Shown here: positions 48,666 through 58,439 of the stretch, one piece after another
How the letters are laid out: each line of letters begins with the position of its first letter
Numbering within the stretch: position 1 is the stretch's first letter
Origin: Oscillospiraceae bacterium
Lineage (GTDB): Bacteria > Bacillota > Clostridia > Oscillospirales > CAG-272
NCBI GenBank assembly: GCA_015064735.1
Contig: SVRP01000001.1
Location: 167,293-231,292 of the forward strand
Length of the DNA: 64,000 nucleotides
Direction of reading: 5' to 3'
Notes under the pieces: generated by a model
The model's database searches: none
Told to the model about the DNA's origin: nothing
What the model saw: only the letters and a program-made list of their open reading frames with translations
Program-made: the position numbers and the translations under genes

Positions 48666-49298
48666 ATGGAAGAAAAGATTTTGATTAAAAGTTGCATAGC
48701 AAAAACCGTAAAAAATTTTATACTGGGAAGCATAGCCTTTTTTGGGGGATTGGCGATTATAATATTCGTGATACTTAGCCAAGAAACTAACGAAGGTGGA
48801 TACTGGAGCCGTTTTTCACGTAACGGATATGAAGCTGCTTTTGGTGGGGACGGTGGAATGCTTGCATTGTTCATCGTGGCTTGCTATAGTGCGATATTTG
48901 GAATCATTATGTTAATTATTTTTATTGCAATCATGAAATGCGAACTGACAGTTACGGAAAAAAACGTAAAAGGAAAAGCTCTGTTTGGCAAAGAAGTAGT
49001 TTTACCGTTGTACATGATTTCTGCATTTTCTACGAGAAAACTCTTTTCAACGATTGCAGTTGCCACTTCCTCCGGAATCACGAAGTTTTCTCTTATCGGT
49101 AATTACGAGGAAATAGGTAGGATTCTTTCACAGTTAATCAATGAAAGACAGCGTGATACCGTAACAAATACAGCCACTACTGCTACGGCACAAAGCTCGA
49201 CTATGGACGATCTTGTAAAATTGAAAGCACTTCTTGATCAGGGAATAATTACTCAGGAAGAATTCGACGCAAAGAAAAAGCAGCTCCTCGGACTGTAA
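48666..49298 (+). CDS. Membrane protein with PH-like and SHOCT domains
   Basis: 210 residues from the ATG at 48666 behind AGGAGG. Two membrane segments (about 18-40 and 66-90) are followed by a PH-like stretch (CELTVTEKNVKGKALFGKEVVLPLYMISAFSTRKLFSTIAVATSSGITKFSLI) and a C-terminal SHOCT motif (MDDLVKLKALLDQGIITQEEFDAKKKQLLGL). SHOCT ends mediate protein contacts; the function is unknown. It is a single-gene unit under the structured leader. Confidence 0.88.
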   Translation: MEEKILIKSCIAKTVKNFILGSIAFFGGLAIIIFVILSQETNEGGYWSRFSRNGYEAAFGGDGGMLALFIVACYSAIFGIIMLIIFIAIMKCELTVTEKNVKGKALFGKEVVLPLYMISAFSTRKLFSTIAVATSSGITKFSLIGNYEEIGRILSQLINERQRDTVTNTATTATAQSSTMDDLVKLKALLDQGIITQEEFDAKKKQLLGL

Positions 49299-49310
49299 TT
49301 ACATAAAAAT

Positions 49311-49346
49311 AAAAGGAACCGCCAAACACCGAAACGGTTCCTTTTT
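49311..49346. terminator. Terminator after the SHOCT gene
   Basis: AAAAGGAACCG (49311-49321) pairs perfectly with CGGTTCCTTTT (49335-49345), T-run on both strands; it sits between convergent genes. Confidence 0.87.
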
Positions 49347-49347
49347 G

Positions 49348-49851
49348 TTATTGTTCAGGATATAATTTATCAAATTGCCAACGCATGGGATTGTCTTGAA
49401 TATATCTCAAATGATCTTCGTAATCTTGGCGGTTGCGAATTATATGGTCATATGACCGAGCCTGCCATATATTTTTTCCGTACTCCTTATTACAGAAACG
49501 TTTGAATGTTGATATAAATTTTGAGAATACACTATTAGCCCTTGTAGGGACAGGCGTCCTCGACTGTCCATCCTCTTTTACAAACAATAGAATGTGAATA
49601 TGGTTTGGCATAATGACATAACTATCTACAGAAATGTGATCGTAAAAATCGTTTAATTGGTCTATGTATTTCTTTGCGATTTCTCCATATGCTGTTAATT
49701 CAATTTTTGGACAGTCGAGGACGCCTGTCCCTACAACATGAGAGAGCAGACATTGTCTGTTTTGCGTACAAATCGTTATAAAATATGCGCCGTTGTTATT
49801 ATAATCAAATCCTTGTAATCTCGGAGTTTTTCGCTTTTTTATCTCATCCAT
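49348..49851 (-). CDS. REP-associated tyrosine transposase (Y1_Tnp, RAYT-like)
   Basis: 167 residues from the ATG at 49851; another ATG two codons earlier is too close to GGAGG. GAYFITICTQNR, VIMPNHIHILL (the HUH metal-binding pair) and the catalytic Tyr in a helix near WQARSYDHIIRN are the Y1 transposase signatures. Two segments inside the frame (TGVLDCP and GQSRTPVPTR) are encoded by the two arms of a 27-bp inverted repeat, so the REP sequence has entered the coding region. It is a single gene, between SHOCT and ftsH. Confidence 0.9.
   Translation of the reverse strand: MDEIKKRKTPRLQGFDYNNNGAYFITICTQNRQCLLSHVVGTGVLDCPKIELTAYGEIAKKYIDQLNDFYDHISVDSYVIMPNHIHILLFVKEDGQSRTPVPTRANSVFSKFISTFKRFCNKEYGKNIWQARSYDHIIRNRQDYEDHLRYIQDNPMRWQFDKLYPEQ
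49544..49734. repeat. 27-bp inverted repeat within the transposase gene
   Basis: 49544-49570 is the perfect reverse complement of 49708-49734 (core GGGACAGGCGTCCTCGACTG). The arms keep the reading frame. Similar GTAGGG...GTCC sequences occur as dispersed REP-like repeats in gut Clostridia. Confidence 0.9.
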
Positions 49852-49878
49852 TTTCATCCTCCTGTTAGGATAACATAG

Positions 49879-49912
49879 AATCGGCAGAAGAATAATAATA
49901 CCTCTGCCGATT
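49879..49912. repeat. Palindrome between transposase gene and ftsH
   Basis: AATCGGCAG pairs with CTGCCGATT around a 16-base AT-rich loop, 28 bases ahead of the transposase start and 32 bases past the ftsH stop. It lacks a strong T-run downstream of ftsH. It may be a weak ftsH terminator or a REP-like site. Confidence 0.55.
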
Positions 49913-49944
49913 TTGAATTGATTTATAAAGAGGGATAATAATTT

Positions 49945-52200
49945 TTATTTATCGTCATTATCCTTTTTTTCGTCCTCCGATTCGTACTCGGCATCCTGAA
50001 CTTCATTGCTGGCTGCCTCATTCTCGGATTCTTCGGGATTCTCGTCAGCTTTAACGTCCTCGTCAACGATTATATCGTCATCTTCGGCAGCTTCGTTCTC
50101 TGCGGCATCTTTCTCTTCGGTTTCCTCTTCGTCAACCTTGAGATTTCCTCCGCCAAAGTCAAAGCCGTCTATTCTGACCTTTTCCTTGCCGTTTTCTTCT
50201 TCTTCCTTCCTGCGGCGAGCCTCTGCTGCTTCCTTTCTGCGCTTTTCCTCATTTTCCTCGCGGCTGCGGCGCTTCTTAGCCTCGGTCATTTCTTCAAGCT
50301 CTTCGTAGGTGGGTTCACCCTTCATAGCGGCTTCGAACTGCTCACCGTCCATGATCTCGTTCTTAACGAGGAAGCCTGCGATGAAATGAAGCTTTTCCAT
50401 GTTTTCGGTGAGTATCTTCTTTGCGTTATCGTAAGCCTCGGTAATGATTCTGTGTATTTCGTTATCTATCTTGGTTGCGGTCTCGTCGGAATAATCCTGG
50501 GTGCTTGAAAAGTCTCTGCCGAGGAACACTTCACCGTGTCCGCTTCCGAATGCGCGCAGACCGAGCACGTCGCTCATTCCAAGCTGAGTAACCATCTTTT
50601 TAGCTATGTCGGTAGCTCTTTGAATATCATTGGATGCTCCACCCGAAACATCGTCAAAGATGATTTCCTCCGCGGCTCTTCCTCCGAGAAGCATAGCTAT
50701 CTTTTCCTGAAGCTCCTTCTTGTAAACACTGTGCTTATCTTCCTTGGGAGGATTAAGGGTATATCCTAAGGCGTTTCCGCTGGGGATAATGGATATCTGC
50801 TGAACAGGGTCCTGAGAGGGAAGAGCATACGCAAGAATTGCGTGTCCCGCCTCGTGATAAGCGGTCTTTTTGAGCTCCTCTTCCTTTCTGATTCTCGATT
50901 TTTTCTTGGGACCTGCGATTATCTTAATAAACGCGTCCTCAATATCCTCCATGCCTACAAGAGACTTTCCGCGTCTTGCGGCAAGGAGCGAAGCCTCGTT
51001 AAGGAGATTTGCAAGATCTGCTCCCGTAAAGCCTGCGGTGGTCTTTGCCACTGTGGCAAGGTCTACGGAATCCTCGAGGGGTTTGTTTCTTGCGTGAACC
51101 TTGAGTATTTCCTCACGGCCCTTGATGTCGGGATAGTTTACTGTTATCTGTCTGTCAAAGCGTCCGGGACGGAGAAGCGCGGGGTCAAGTATATCGGGAC
51201 GGTTGGTTGCCGCGATAACTATTATTCCATCGTGGGAGCCGAAGCCGTCCATTTCAACAAGGAGCTGGTTAAGAGTCTGCTCACGCTCATCGTGTCCGCC
51301 TCCGAGACCTGCGCCTCTGTGGCGACCGACAGCGTCAATTTCATCAATAAATATAATAGAAGCGGGAGTCTTTCGCGCGTTTTCAAAGAGGTCGCGGACA
51401 CGGGACGCACCTACACCTACGTACATTTCAACGAAGTCAGAGCCCGAAATAGAGAAGAAGGGAACACCCGCTTCTCCGGCAACTGCTTTAGCAAGGAGAG
51501 TTTTACCTGTACCGGGAGGGCCCACGAGAAGCACGCCGTGGGGGATCTTCGCACCGAGCTTACAGAATTTCTGAGGATCCTTAAGAAACTCAACTACCTC
51601 CTCAAGCTCTTCCTTTTCCTCGTCAGCACCCGCAACGTCCTTAAAGAGGACTCGGTTTTTGGACATATCGGCAGTCTTTACTCTCGCTTTTCCGAAATTC
51701 ATCATCTTGCCGGCACCGCCCTGACCGCCTGCAGCCTTACGGGCAATGACAAAGTAGAGAATAACGAATACGAGAATTACGATTATATAGGGCAGAAAAG
51801 CAAGCCATATAGGGGTCTGCTTTTCGGGCTGAATATCACATTCGGTAACAGAGAGATTTTTATTCGCGGTTTCTCCCATGAAGTATTCGGAGAATTGCTC
51901 CTCGAATTCCACTCTTGAGGGAAGCTGGAAGCCAACCTCTTTGGTGGTGGATACAACCTTTCCGGTGGGATCTCTGAGAAGATCTCCGCTTTCGGTGAAC
52001 TGGTCGTATACCTTAAGTATAAGGTGATTTGAGTCGTCCACCACAAAGGACTGAACATGATCCTTTTCAAAATAGTCTATGATCTCACCGTAAGTGGGAT
52101 TCTTGACTTCCTTGTTTGCGAAAAGAAAAGAGAGCACAAGGAAAATTCCCAAAATCAAGACTATATAAAAGATTATTATTTTGGAATTGCTTTTTTTCAT
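49945..52200 (-). CDS. ftsH: ATP-dependent zinc metalloprotease FtsH
   Basis: 751 residues. Two N-terminal membrane segments (about 8-27 and 130-153) flank an extracytoplasmic domain. The AAA part has GPPGTGKT (Walker A), [15 protein letters not shown] (Walker B), then the SRH with RPGRFDRQ. The protease part carries the zinc site HEAGH and a later Asp ligand. It degrades membrane and regulatory proteins. The last 120 residues are an unusually long Lys/Glu tail. Downstream of tilS in the core operon. Confidence 0.97.
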   Translation of the reverse strand: MKKSNSKIIIFYIVLILGIFLVLSFLFANKEVKNPTYGEIIDYFEKDHVQSFVVDDSNHLILKVYDQFTESGDLLRDPTGKVVSTTKEVGFQLPSRVEFEEQFSEYFMGETANKNLSVTECDIQPEKQTPIWLAFLPYIIVILVFVILYFVIARKAAGGQGGAGKMMNFGKARVKTADMSKNRVLFKDVAGADEEKEELEEVVEFLKDPQKFCKLGAKIPHGVLLVGPPGTGKTLLAKAVAGEAGVPFFSISGSDFVEMYVGVGASRVRDLFENARKTPASIIFIDEIDAVGRHRGAGLGGGHDEREQTLNQLLVEMDGFGSHDGIIVIAATNRPDILDPALLRPGRFDRQITVNYPDIKGREEILKVHARNKPLEDSVDLATVAKTTAGFTGADLANLLNEASLLAARRGKSLVGMEDIEDAFIKIIAGPKKKSRIRKEEELKKTAYHEAGHAILAYALPSQDPVQQISIIPSGNALGYTLNPPKEDKHSVYKKELQEKIAMLLGGRAAEEIIFDDVSGGASNDIQRATDIAKKMVTQLGMSDVLGLRAFGSGHGEVFLGRDFSSTQDYSDETATKIDNEIHRIITEAYDNAKKILTENMEKLHFIAGFLVKNEIMDGEQFEAAMKGEPTYEELEEMTEAKKRRSREENEEKRRKEAAEARRRKEEEENGKEKVRIDGFDFGGGNLKVDEEETEEKDAAENEAAEDDDIIVDEDVKADENPEESENEAASNEVQDAEYESEDEKKDNDDK

Positions 52201-52292
52201 TACGTTCCTCCGTAAAATGTAATACGGTCATTGCTTAACTTAGACCTAGGTCCGCAAATCTTTGAAGGTATTTGAAAGTAAATGCGGTTTGA

Positions 52293-53672
52293 TTAATACG
52301 TGCAGAGCTCAAAGGACAGGAGAGATTTTGTTTCTTTTTTAATTCGCACTCCGTCTCGGACGGCAACGAGGGGAATAGCAACTATTCCTTCGCTGTCGCA
52401 TATTATGGGTATTCTCGGACGAAGCTCTACAGGTATCTTTTTTTCGCACATAAGCTTCTTTACACTCTTGTGCATACCGCCCGATAATATTTTATCCTCG
52501 GGTAGTCTGCTTCTTGCAAACAGACTACCACATATTTTATCAAAATCAATAGTCGTGAGTATTGAATTTTTGTAAATATTTTTCGGATTTTGTGAACAAC
52601 TTATGATAATTTCGCAATTTGTTTGTGAAATGTAATTTTTTCCGTCAATGAGCGTTATATTATATGGCTGAATAGCCGGTTTTTTTCGGATCTTACGAAA
52701 CCCGAGACGCCCGTTCTCAATCACCGCCTCAACCCCTTGAGGAAGCGTAACGGATGAATGGGGGATACTCTTTCGTGCAAGCTCCCGGATAGCATCAATA
52801 TGGGTGTATTCGAGAACTCCGCCGTCTGAAACGTTCTTGTATAGAGCCACGAGAACGCGGTTGACGATAGCGTCGGGAGAAGAATTGAGCTTTTCGGTTT
52901 CTATGAAGGAGCCGCTAAGGTATTTATCGGTAAAAGCCTTGCTCGTGCTTTCAAGATAAAGGCTGTCGGCGCGTAAGGACCGTGAAAGTCTTGATGCGTT
53001 CTTTATCGCTCCGCCGTTAATTTCGTTAAGTATGGGGATTATCTCGGAGCGTATTTTGTTTCTCGTGTAATCGGTGTCCGTATTTGTACTGTCGGTAACG
53101 AAATCGATGCCGTTCGACCTGCAGTATTCGTATATCTCGTCCTTGCTAAGCTCAAGAATAGGACGGATAACTATACCCTCGGAGCAAGGTCTGCAAGGTG
53201 GAATTCCGCAGATTCCCGAAAGCGACGCGCCTCTTGCGAGATTGAAAAGAATGGTTTCAAGATTGTCGTTTGCGTTGTGCGCAGTGGCGAGAATCGGTAT
53301 ATTTTTCTCTCTCATCAGACCGTCAAAAAATGAATATCTGAGATTTCTTGCGGCAGTTTCTACGCTTTCCTTGGTTTCCTTTGCCATAGCGGGAACATCT
53401 GCCCGAAGTGAGAAAAACTCCACACCGAGCTCTCTGCAAACCTCACGGCAAAAATACTCGTCTCTGTCAGCTTCGTCCCCACGTATGCCGTGGTTTATGT
53501 GAGCGGCATATATTTTTGCTCCGCTTTGCTCACCGTATTTACATAGCATGTGAAGGAGAGCGGAGGAATCCGCGCCTCCCGAAAAGCCTACGAGAATAGG
53601 AGAATCGGCATCAAGCCCCGACAGAAGATGGGGAGATGTAAATCCCTTTGGAAGGGAATGAAGAGATGACAT
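52293..53672 (-). CDS. tilS: tRNA(Ile)-lysidine synthase
   Basis: 459 residues. VGFSGGADSSALLHML is the PP-loop (SGGxDS) that binds ATP; THNANDNLETILFNLARG-like HxANDNxET and the catalytic block GASLSGICGIPPCR follow. The C-terminal TilS domains include GGMHKSVKKLMCEKKIPVELRPRIPII. The enzyme converts C34 of tRNA-Ile to lysidine so that it reads AUA. It lies 12 bases after dnaB and ahead of ftsH, a classic Firmicutes order. Confidence 0.95.
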   Translation of the reverse strand: MSSLHSLPKGFTSPHLLSGLDADSPILVGFSGGADSSALLHMLCKYGEQSGAKIYAAHINHGIRGDEADRDEYFCREVCRELGVEFFSLRADVPAMAKETKESVETAARNLRYSFFDGLMREKNIPILATAHNANDNLETILFNLARGASLSGICGIPPCRPCSEGIVIRPILELSKDEIYEYCRSNGIDFVTDSTNTDTDYTRNKIRSEIIPILNEINGGAIKNASRLSRSLRADSLYLESTSKAFTDKYLSGSFIETEKLNSSPDAIVNRVLVALYKNVSDGGVLEYTHIDAIRELARKSIPHSSVTLPQGVEAVIENGRLGFRKIRKKPAIQPYNITLIDGKNYISQTNCEIIISCSQNPKNIYKNSILTTIDFDKICGSLFARSRLPEDKILSGGMHKSVKKLMCEKKIPVELRPRIPIICDSEGIVAIPLVAVRDGVRIKKETKSLLSFELCTY

Positions 53673-53684
53673 CCTGCAAGCTCC

Positions 53685-55019
53685 TTATTCGGTGCGCTCT
53701 GTATCGATAGAGCGGAATTTGGTGTATCTGCCTATCCAGCCTACCTTTACGTTTCCGGTAGAGCCGTGTCGGTTCTTTGCTATTATGACCTCCGCTATAT
53801 TTCCGTCGTCGCCATTGTTGTCCGCGTCGTAATATTCGCTTCTGTAAAGGAAGATTACGGTATCGGCATCCTGCTCGATAGCTCCGGAATCACGAAGGTC
53901 GGAAAGCATAGGACGCTTGTCGGTACGGCTTTCGGGACCTCTGGACAGCTGGGCGCAGCATATGATGGGAACGTTAAGCTCCTTAGCCATTATTTTAAGT
54001 CCGCGGGATATATCCGCAACCTCCTGAACTCGGTTGTCGTTCCTTCTGTCTGACTGCATGAGCTGGAGATAGTCAATAACAACCAGTCCGAGATTCTGAA
54101 CGCGGCGAAGCTTACTCTTTATACCCGTAACCGAAATTCCCGAGGTGTCATCTATAAGTATATTCGTTCCCGCAAGCTTTGTTGTCGCTTCGGCGATATC
54201 ATCCCACTGCTTTGCGTCAAGTTTACCTGTTCTCAGCGCGTAGCTGTCAACGGTAGCTTCACTTGAGATAACACGTGTAACCAATTGCTCGGCAGACATT
54301 TCAAGAGAGAAAATGCAGACGTTCTTGCCCGTTGCTATTGCTACGTTTGTAGCGATATTAAGACAGAAGGAGGTTTTTCCCATACCGGGACGTGCACCGA
54401 CAAGAATAAGGTCGGAGTTACCCATACCCGCAAGAACGTTGTCAATTCCCGAAAATCCGGTTTTTGTGCCCTGCGCGCCCTCACCCTCCTCGGCAAGAGT
54501 GTGGAGATTGTCGTAAACCGTATGTAGGACGTCTCGTATGTGCTTGAAGCTCTTTGTGTCGCGCCCCTGAGCTATATCGAAAATCAGGCTCTCGGCGTAG
54601 TCAACAAGCTCCTCGGTGGAGCCTTCCTCGCTGTATGCCTTCTCGGTTATTTCCGAGCAGGACTCGATGAGTCTGCGCAAAAGGCTCTTGTTTTTTACTA
54701 TGGTTGCATAGTCCTTTACGTTGAGGGCATTGGATACCGCGCCGTAAAGGGAGCGTATATAATCCTCACCTCCCGATTTGCTGTAAATACCCTTGGTAAC
54801 GAGCATGTCTATAAGGGTAACCACGTCAATTTCCTTATTTATAAGGAAAAGCTCGTGCATAGCCGTATATATCTGTGTATGCTCCGTAAGGTAAAAGTCC
54901 GAGGGTGAGATTATTTCCGCAACCTCGTTGAGTGCCTCGGGGTCAACAAGAATAGACCCAAGCAAGGACTGCTCAGCTATGAGAGAAAAGGGAAGCTTTC
55001 TTGAAAGTTCATCACTCAT
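53685..55019 (-). CDS. dnaB: Replicative DNA helicase DnaB
   Basis: 444 residues. The N-terminal helical domain (PFSLIAEQSLLGSILVDPEALNEV) is followed by a RecA-like motor with GARPGMGKT (Walker A), LVVIDYLQLM (Walker B) and LSRGPESRTDKRPMLSDLRDSGAIEQDAD. It is the hexameric fork helicase, named DnaC in Bacillus. No intein is seen. It follows rplI after 34 bases, as in many Firmicutes. Confidence 0.97.
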   Translation of the reverse strand: MSDELSRKLPFSLIAEQSLLGSILVDPEALNEVAEIISPSDFYLTEHTQIYTAMHELFLINKEIDVVTLIDMLVTKGIYSKSGGEDYIRSLYGAVSNALNVKDYATIVKNKSLLRRLIESCSEITEKAYSEEGSTEELVDYAESLIFDIAQGRDTKSFKHIRDVLHTVYDNLHTLAEEGEGAQGTKTGFSGIDNVLAGMGNSDLILVGARPGMGKTSFCLNIATNVAIATGKNVCIFSLEMSAEQLVTRVISSEATVDSYALRTGKLDAKQWDDIAEATTKLAGTNILIDDTSGISVTGIKSKLRRVQNLGLVVIDYLQLMQSDRRNDNRVQEVADISRGLKIMAKELNVPIICCAQLSRGPESRTDKRPMLSDLRDSGAIEQDADTVIFLYRSEYYDADNNGDDGNIAEVIIAKNRHGSTGNVKVGWIGRYTKFRSIDTERTE

Positions 55020-55053
55020 TTTTTACTATCCTTAATTTGTATGATAATCAGAT

Positions 55054-55500
55054 TTATTTGCCGCAAACCTCTACGGTAATAACTCCCGAAACGTCGGAAA
55101 AGAGTTTTACGTCTACCTTGAAGGTTCCAAAGGATTTAATAGGCTCCTTAAGTGTGATCTTACGCTTATCGACCTCAATACCGAAATCCTTTTTGAGGTA
55201 TTCGGAAATCTCCTTTGACGTTACAGAGCCGTAAAGTCGCTTGTCGGGACCTGCCGCGTAAACTATGCGGACAACGATGCTTTCAAGCTTTTTTGCTATC
55301 TCTGCGGCAGCTTTCCTTTCGGTATCTATTTTATACTGTATGGACGCTTCCTTGTTTTTTATTTCGTTGAGTGCCTTTGCGTCAGCCTCAACAGCAAGCT
55401 TCTTGGGGAGAAGAAAGTTTCTTGCGTATCCGTCGGATACGTTTATTACCTGGTCCTTTTTTCCCTGACCTTTAACGTCTGCCAATAAAATTACTTTCAT
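55054..55500 (-). CDS. rplI: 50S ribosomal protein L9
   Basis: 148 residues. [36 protein letters not shown] is the L9 N-terminal domain, followed by the long connecting helix and the C-terminal domain ([16 protein letters not shown]...VDKRKI). Normal length. It overlaps gdpP by 4 bases. Confidence 0.97.
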   Translation of the reverse strand: MKVILLADVKGQGKKDQVINVSDGYARNFLLPKKLAVEADAKALNEIKNKEASIQYKIDTERKAAAEIAKKLESIVVRIVYAAGPDKRLYGSVTSKEISEYLKKDFGIEVDKRKITLKEPIKSFGTFKVDVKLFSDVSGVITVEVCGK

Positions 55501-57629
55501 GATATGGATTCTCCTTGGTTATTTGTCGTTTTTTGCACTTTTGCCGTTTCGGCAAAATAATTGTCTATGGTTTCTGTGAGCAGCTTTTCTGCATCCTTGA
55601 GCTCGGTTTCGGCGAGCGCCGCTCCCGCTACGTCGAAGTGTCCGCCTCCGCCTATTCGTTCAAGTATGAGCTGTACGTTTATGCTTCCGTTTGAGCGGGC
55701 AGATATAAATACCGTAGTGCCCACACGGATAAGAGCGAACGCGGCGTTTACGTTCTTGACCGTAAGAAGCTTGTTAGCTGCCTTTGCCGCTGCTACTCTG
55801 TCGGCGGGAGAGCCTGTACCCTCAATTGCTGTGATTGCTATCTGATCCCTGAATATCTTTGCTTCGGAGCCGAAGAGCGCCTCGGCGCGGTAGTCCTCAA
55901 AGGCTTCCTCAAAGAAGGTTCTCGCGTATTCGGTGCTTGCACCTGCGCTGCGCAGGTAGAGGGCTGCGGCAAAGGTACGTGTTCCGACAGTTCTTGTAAA
56001 GTTGTTGGTATCTACCATAATTCCCGACATGAGTATATTAGCTTCTTCCTTGCGGAGCTTTCCTGTGGGGATACTGAATTCGAGAATCTCGGAAACCAGC
56101 TCGCATGCAGATGATGCCGAGGGGTCAATATACTGGAGCAGAGGAGCTTCCTCAAATTCCTGCTTTTTGATATGGTGATCTATTACCACCGTTTTGAAGG
56201 AGTTGGCAGCTATTTCGGGAGATTCGAGAATAGAGAAATTGTTTGCATCCACTATGATCAGAAGTGTACTGAAGGTACATTCCTCAAGACCGTCTACTCC
56301 GTCTACAAACATGTTTTTATAAACCGCAAAATTCTTGAGCTTGGAAGTACATATCTTGAAGTTTTCGGATTTGAGATCCATAACTATTTTTACGTCAACG
56401 CCGAGATACATGCAAAGGGATGCGATACCCACACACGCTCCGATAGAGTCGAAGTCGGGGTTACTGTGTCCCATTACTATTACGTTGGAGGAGTTGCAGA
56501 TAAGTGTACAGAGATGGTTTGCGATGATCCTGGACTGCTTACCCGTTCTCTTTTGCTGGCTCTTGGTTCGTCCGCCGAAGTACTCGTTGCCTTCCTCGGT
56601 CTTCAGAACCACCTGAGCTCCGCCTCGCTGGAATGCCATATCAAGAGCAAGAAGCGCGTCCTGCTCTCTCTCTGCAAGAGTATCTCCTGTAACGGCTATA
56701 CCGACAGATGCCGTAATAGGCATACTTTCTTCTCCGACTCTGACGTCGGATATAGCGTTGAGTATATTGTCAAACTTATCGGCAATGCATATGTCTAGCT
56801 TTTCACGGTTGAGTATTACCATGTATTTGCTGCGGTCATAGCTTCTCAGTACGGCATTCATTTCGGATGCCCACTGGCGGAGCTTCTTTTCGACCTGAAG
56901 AACCTCGTTTTCGTAGCTTACCTTTACGTACTGAGCAAGCTCGTCCAGGTTGTCAAGAACTATATAGCCAACGGCAGTATGCTCGTTGTTGTGAAGCTCG
57001 GTAAGAGCCAGAAGCTCTGTAACGTCATCGAAGATGACAAGATAGTAGGGCTTTTTGCTCGAATCTATTGCGTGGCACGCTACGTGGAATTTCTTTTCGT
57101 TTACGGTTACGATGCACTGCTTTTTTTCTTTCTTTTCCTCCTGTTGAATATCGTATTCGCCATCGTGCTCAGTGTCCTCGGAGTTGTTTTTTTCTTCCTC
57201 GGTAAGGAAGAGTATTTCGTCGAGCGGCATGCCGCATATAGAAGAAATATCGGAGTTAAAGACGGTATCCCACTTGCCCGCAGCCTGACGCATTGCGTTG
57301 TTAACGGTAATTATTTTTCCCGAATCGGTAACAAGGGCATAAGGAACGTTTGCGTAATTCTTAAACGCGTAAACCACACCGTTATTGTGCTCATCCGACG
57401 CATCGGATTCACTCTTGAATATATTGAATTTTCTCTTGGTGATAAAGAATATTACAGCAGACACCACAAGATAGCCTATTATAAACGCAAGACCTACCGT
57501 CGAGGGCTTTGCCGGAGTAAGAGTACAGATTATTATGTGCGCCGCAAAGGCGAGAATAGCGAGAATAATGTATAGCCTTGCCGGCATTTCCTCTATTTTG
57601 CGGGACGAATCGAATTTCTTTTGTGCCAT
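55497..57629 (-). CDS. gdpP: Cyclic-di-AMP phosphodiesterase GdpP
   Basis: 710 residues. Two N-terminal membrane segments (about 18-35 and 42-62), a PAS-like domain (90-200), a degenerate GGDEF domain (about 215-350, DGGxx replaced) and the DHH-DHHA1 hydrolase: [19 protein letters not shown] and [13 protein letters not shown]. It breaks down cyclic di-AMP. An Asp/Glu-rich loop near residues 150-170 ([27 protein letters not shown]) is a lineage insert. First gene of the rplI-dnaB-tilS-ftsH run. Confidence 0.95.
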   Translation of the reverse strand: MAQKKFDSSRKIEEMPARLYIILAILAFAAHIIICTLTPAKPSTVGLAFIIGYLVVSAVIFFITKRKFNIFKSESDASDEHNNGVVYAFKNYANVPYALVTDSGKIITVNNAMRQAAGKWDTVFNSDISSICGMPLDEILFLTEEEKNNSEDTEHDGEYDIQQEEKKEKKQCIVTVNEKKFHVACHAIDSSKKPYYLVIFDDVTELLALTELHNNEHTAVGYIVLDNLDELAQYVKVSYENEVLQVEKKLRQWASEMNAVLRSYDRSKYMVILNREKLDICIADKFDNILNAISDVRVGEESMPITASVGIAVTGDTLAEREQDALLALDMAFQRGGAQVVLKTEEGNEYFGGRTKSQQKRTGKQSRIIANHLCTLICNSSNVIVMGHSNPDFDSIGACVGIASLCMYLGVDVKIVMDLKSENFKICTSKLKNFAVYKNMFVDGVDGLEECTFSTLLIIVDANNFSILESPEIAANSFKTVVIDHHIKKQEFEEAPLLQYIDPSASSACELVSEILEFSIPTGKLRKEEANILMSGIMVDTNNFTRTVGTRTFAAALYLRSAGASTEYARTFFEEAFEDYRAEALFGSEAKIFRDQIAITAIEGTGSPADRVAAAKAANKLLTVKNVNAAFALIRVGTTVFISARSNGSINVQLILERIGGGGHFDVAGAALAETELKDAEKLLTETIDNYFAETAKVQKTTNNQGESIS

Positions 57630-57714
57630 AAAGCTAATCCTTTCGTTTTTCTGAGTTTATATTTAGGTGAGTGAAATTACATCTGAAATTAGAAAACAAA
57701 ATTCCTATTATAGT

Positions 57715-57743
57715 ATTATAGCATACATTTAGGATTTTGTAAA
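57715..57743 (-). promoter_or_regulatory. Promoter of the gdpP operon
   Basis: On the minus strand TTTACA (57738-57743), 17 bases, TATAAT (57715-57720). Confidence 0.75.
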
Positions 57744-57822
57744 CAGTTTCTTACAATTATCTTTATATAAATTTACAAAATATATATGACAAAGAAAAAA
57801 TTAAAAAATTTAGAAAAAACTA

Positions 57823-57851
57823 TTGCAAAAGGGAAAAAAGTGTGGTATAAT
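57823..57851 (+). promoter_or_regulatory. Promoter of the rimP-nusA-infB operon
   Basis: TTGCAA (57823-57828), 17 bases, TATAAT (57846-57851). The region to 57929 holds no gene, only the leader hairpin; between this and the gdpP promoter the sequence is AT-rich. Confidence 0.78.
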
Positions 57852-57864
57852 ACCAAATATGATG

Positions 57865-57890
57865 AGAGTGGGTTTGAAAGGACCCACTCT
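57865..57890 (+). promoter_or_regulatory. Leader hairpin of the rimP operon
   Basis: AGAGTGGGT pairs perfectly with ACCCACTCT around an 8-base loop, close to the transcription start. A hairpin of this sequence type is common upstream of rimP in Clostridia. Without a strong T-run it may stabilise or control the mRNA; NusA feedback is possible. Confidence 0.6.
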
Positions 57891-57929
57891 TAATTGTTAA
57901 TTTTGAAGTTTTTTAGCAAGGAGTAAGGT

Positions 57930-58397
57930 ATGGCAAAAAGTACCGGCATTGCAGAAACCGTAAGACGTCTTTGCGAGCCCGTTGCCGAGGAGCTGGGGCT
58001 TTGGATATGGGACGTGGAATTCCTCAAGGAGGGCGCGCGCAGAGTTCTTCGTATAACCGTTGATTCCGAAGAGGGAGTCAATATTGAGGATTGCGAAAAA
58101 ATGCACAGAGCGATAGATCCGCTTCTTGACGAGGCAGACCCTATCGAGGAGCAATACTATTTGGAGGTATCCTCTCCCGGACTTGAGCGCGAGCTCAAAA
58201 ACGAGGATCACATATATGCCTGCGAGGGTTGGGACGTTGAAGTAAGACTTTATGCTCCCCTTAACGGCTCAAAGATATTCCGAGGAGTTCTTCTTCCTCT
58301 GGGAGAAAACGGAGAGATAAGAATAGATTCCAACGGTAATGTGATGGAATTTACAAAGGCATCCGTTGCAAAGCTCATGACTTATTTTGAACTTTAA
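57930..58397 (+). CDS. rimP: Ribosome maturation factor RimP
   Basis: 155 residues. VAEELGLWIWDVEFLKEGARRVLRITVDSEEGVNIEDCEKMHRAIDPLLDEADPIEEQYYLEVSSPGLERELKNEDHI is the RimP core; it assists 30S subunit assembly. AAGGAG precedes the ATG. First gene of the operon. Confidence 0.96.
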   Translation: MAKSTGIAETVRRLCEPVAEELGLWIWDVEFLKEGARRVLRITVDSEEGVNIEDCEKMHRAIDPLLDEADPIEEQYYLEVSSPGLERELKNEDHIYACEGWDVEVRLYAPLNGSKIFRGVLLPLGENGEIRIDSNGNVMEFTKASVAKLMTYFEL

Positions 58398-58439
58398 TAA
58401 TATTAACTAACGAAAAATACAAAAGGATGGAAGCTTGAA

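Noticed and set aside
50006..50308. Ser-rich frame on the plus strand
   Set aside because: It is the antisense of the Glu/Lys-rich tail of ftsH (TCTTCC-type repeats) and has no ribosome site.
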